Source of the DNA: Emticicia sp. 21SJ11W-3
GTDB lineage: Bacteria; Bacteroidota; Bacteroidia; Cytophagales; Spirosomataceae
Reading direction: 5' to 3'
Assembly: GCF_024138715.1 (NCBI RefSeq)
Contig: NZ_CP092074.1
Span: 1,240,001 to 1,304,000, forward strand
DNA length: 64,000 nt
Shown piece by piece: positions 63,049 to 64,000 of the stretch (its first letter is position 1; the number at the start of each line of letters is the position of its first letter). A model generated the notes under the pieces. The model was given only the letters and a program-made list of their open reading frames with translations. It was not told the origin of the DNA and ran no database searches. Made by a program: the position numbers and the translations under genes.

Positions 63049-64000
63049 TTAGTCTATACCCAGTAGTGTTTCTATCTGAATGATAGTGTGATTAAAATTT
63101 AGAACTGTTAGAAGGTAGTCGTCTTTAATTTGCCATGCCTGCTGATTGTTTTGCACCAGCTCAACATAATCAATTTCTCCGCTCTGATAGCTTCTCATGG
63201 CATTTTTCATGAGCACGTTGGCCTGTGGTAAAGCGTATTTTTCATAATAGGCAAGCGAACTGCGGTGTTTCTCATAATTGAGCCTTAAAACATGAAGCTG
63301 GCCTGTTATCTGGTTTTCGGCCTGCCGCAGATGCGATTCCGCTATTTTTTCGTTCACCTGTGCCGCTTCTATTCTTGCTTTCTGCGCTTTGGTGAAAATC
63401 GGTATGCCTATACCGCCGGACACCACCATCTGGTTAAGCTGATGCTCAATACTCTGATTGATGATTCCCAAACGAAAGTCAGGTTTTAATCGCTGTTTTT
63501 CAAGGTTAGTCTGCATTTTGCTTACCTCGGTTTGTTGTTCCACAACTGCCAATAGAGGGTTACTCAAGCTGTTGAAAGACCGGCTGATTACGGTGGTATC
63601 TCTCTTCAGAGGCAAAGAAAAATCAAGCGAAAAATCATCCTTGCTGTTCAATACTATTTTAAAAGCCTGATAAGCAGCCGATTCGTCTTTGTCCAGTATC
63701 CTTAGCCGGTTATTGATGTCCTGTAGCCTTACCTCTGCGCTTATTTTTTCAAGGGCATTGCTTTCGCCGGCTTTATACCGGGCCTGGGCCATTTGCATGG
63801 CGCTACGGTATACGCTATCCTGCTGGGTAAGCGCCTGTCTTAATTGCTGATAATAATACAACTGATAGTATAGCTGTTTCAGAGAACCTACAATTTCAGA
63901 TTTGCGCAGAATCTGGTTTTTCTGGCTGGCAACTACATGGCTTTGCTGCAAATCTGCCTGTGCCTGATACAATTTCGGATGTGCAAATTGTTGCACCAGG
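63049..64000 (-). CDS. TolC-family outer-membrane efflux protein (CusC/CzcC-like), 5' part beyond window
   Basis: The frame is open to the right edge, so the N-terminal part, including the signal peptide, lies outside; about 317 residues are visible. The helical pattern fits TolC proteins: QLYYQLYYYQQLRQALTQQDSVYRSAMQMAQARYKAGESNALEKISAEVRLQDI, and a second repeat ending in LKLMKNAMRSYQSGEIDYVELVQNNQQAW-type sequence. It forms the exit duct of the RND pump with the adaptor downstream. The pump gene (CzcA/CusA type) is expected just upstream, outside the window. Confidence 0.92.
   Translation of the reverse strand, partial: LVQQFAHPKLYQAQADLQQSHVVASQKNQILRKSEIVGSLKQLYYQLYYYQQLRQALTQQDSVYRSAMQMAQARYKAGESNALEKISAEVRLQDINNRLRILDKDESAAYQAFKIVLNSKDDFSLDFSLPLKRDTTVISRSFNSLSNPLLAVVEQQTEVSKMQTNLEKQRLKPDFRLGIINQSIEHQLNQMVVSGGIGIPIFTKAQKARIEAAQVNEKIAESHLRQAENQITGQLHVLRLNYEKHRSSLAYYEKYALPQANVLMKNAMRSYQSGEIDYVELVQNNQQAWQIKDDYLLTVLNFNHTIIQIETLLGID

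Noticed and set aside
1-64000. tRNA, rRNA, CRISPR, insertion sequence or prophage
   Set aside because: I looked through all gaps longer than about 100 bases and saw no tRNA-like fold, regular spacer-repeat array or transposase; an automated covariance search could still find a small RNA.

Overview
The window looks like a chromosomal segment of a Bacteroidota bacterium, probably Cytophagales or a close relative. The evidence is a SusC/SusD outer-membrane pair, repeated promoter -7 boxes of the TAnnTTTG type (best case at 57451-57481 with a TTTG -33 box), LytTR and tetratricopeptide two-component proteins of the type common in that phylum, lipoproteins, an Anbu peptidase locus and moderate GC. 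The assignment comes from gene content only. I found no tRNA or rRNA gene, CRISPR array, insertion sequence or prophage.

Layout. 0-11 kb: a carotenoid desaturase cut by the window edge, an NtrC-type regulator, lpd, a membrane protein, a sugar-acid dehydratase, a DUF937/OmpA-like protein, ffh, an alpha/beta hydrolase and a P-loop protein. 11-17.6 kb: a divergent HxlR regulator/DoxX pair, a SusD/SusC pair with operator-like repeats upstream, and a small membrane ORF. 17.6-27.9 kb: PBP1A, an M28 peptidase, a GT2 glycosyltransferase and trmN6 on the minus strand, aspS on the plus strand, then an mlaE-mlaF-mlaD lipid-transport operon. 28-35 kb: a two-subunit molybdenum hydroxylase, a coupled saccharopine dehydrogenase/DUF1338 pair (lysine catabolism), a zinc hydrolase coupled to a Ppx/GppA phosphatase. 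35-46.7 kb: a LytS-type kinase with a response regulator broken by an in-frame stop, a secreted unknown protein, an acyltransferase, a sodium:solute symporter, an OmpR-type two-component pair, glnS, VanZ and a DUF2383 protein. 46.7-49 kb: a penicillin acylase.

The most unusual stretch is 49.7-57.4 kb. A minus-strand operon encodes, in transcription order, a LuxR-type response regulator, an unrecognised 129-residue protein, an aminoglycoside-phosphotransferase-like kinase, and a 534-residue protein. The last has a HopA1-like domain followed by what looks like a shortened LanC/LanM-cyclase-like domain. Kinase plus HopA1-like lyase is the dehydratase pairing of class V lanthipeptides and thioamitides. 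Here it has its own two-component regulator: a TPR histidine kinase gene converges on it with a 2-base gap. There is no recognisable transporter, protease or typical Cys-rich precursor. Beside it lies a second regulator pair whose kinase has lost its phospho-accepting His and its ATP-binding motif.

57.5-64 kb: an alpha-E protein, the proteasome-like Anbu peptidase and a transglutaminase-like protease (a known gene set, here without its ATP-grasp partner and split by glmM), followed by the adaptor and outer-membrane subunits of an RND efflux pump that runs off the right edge.
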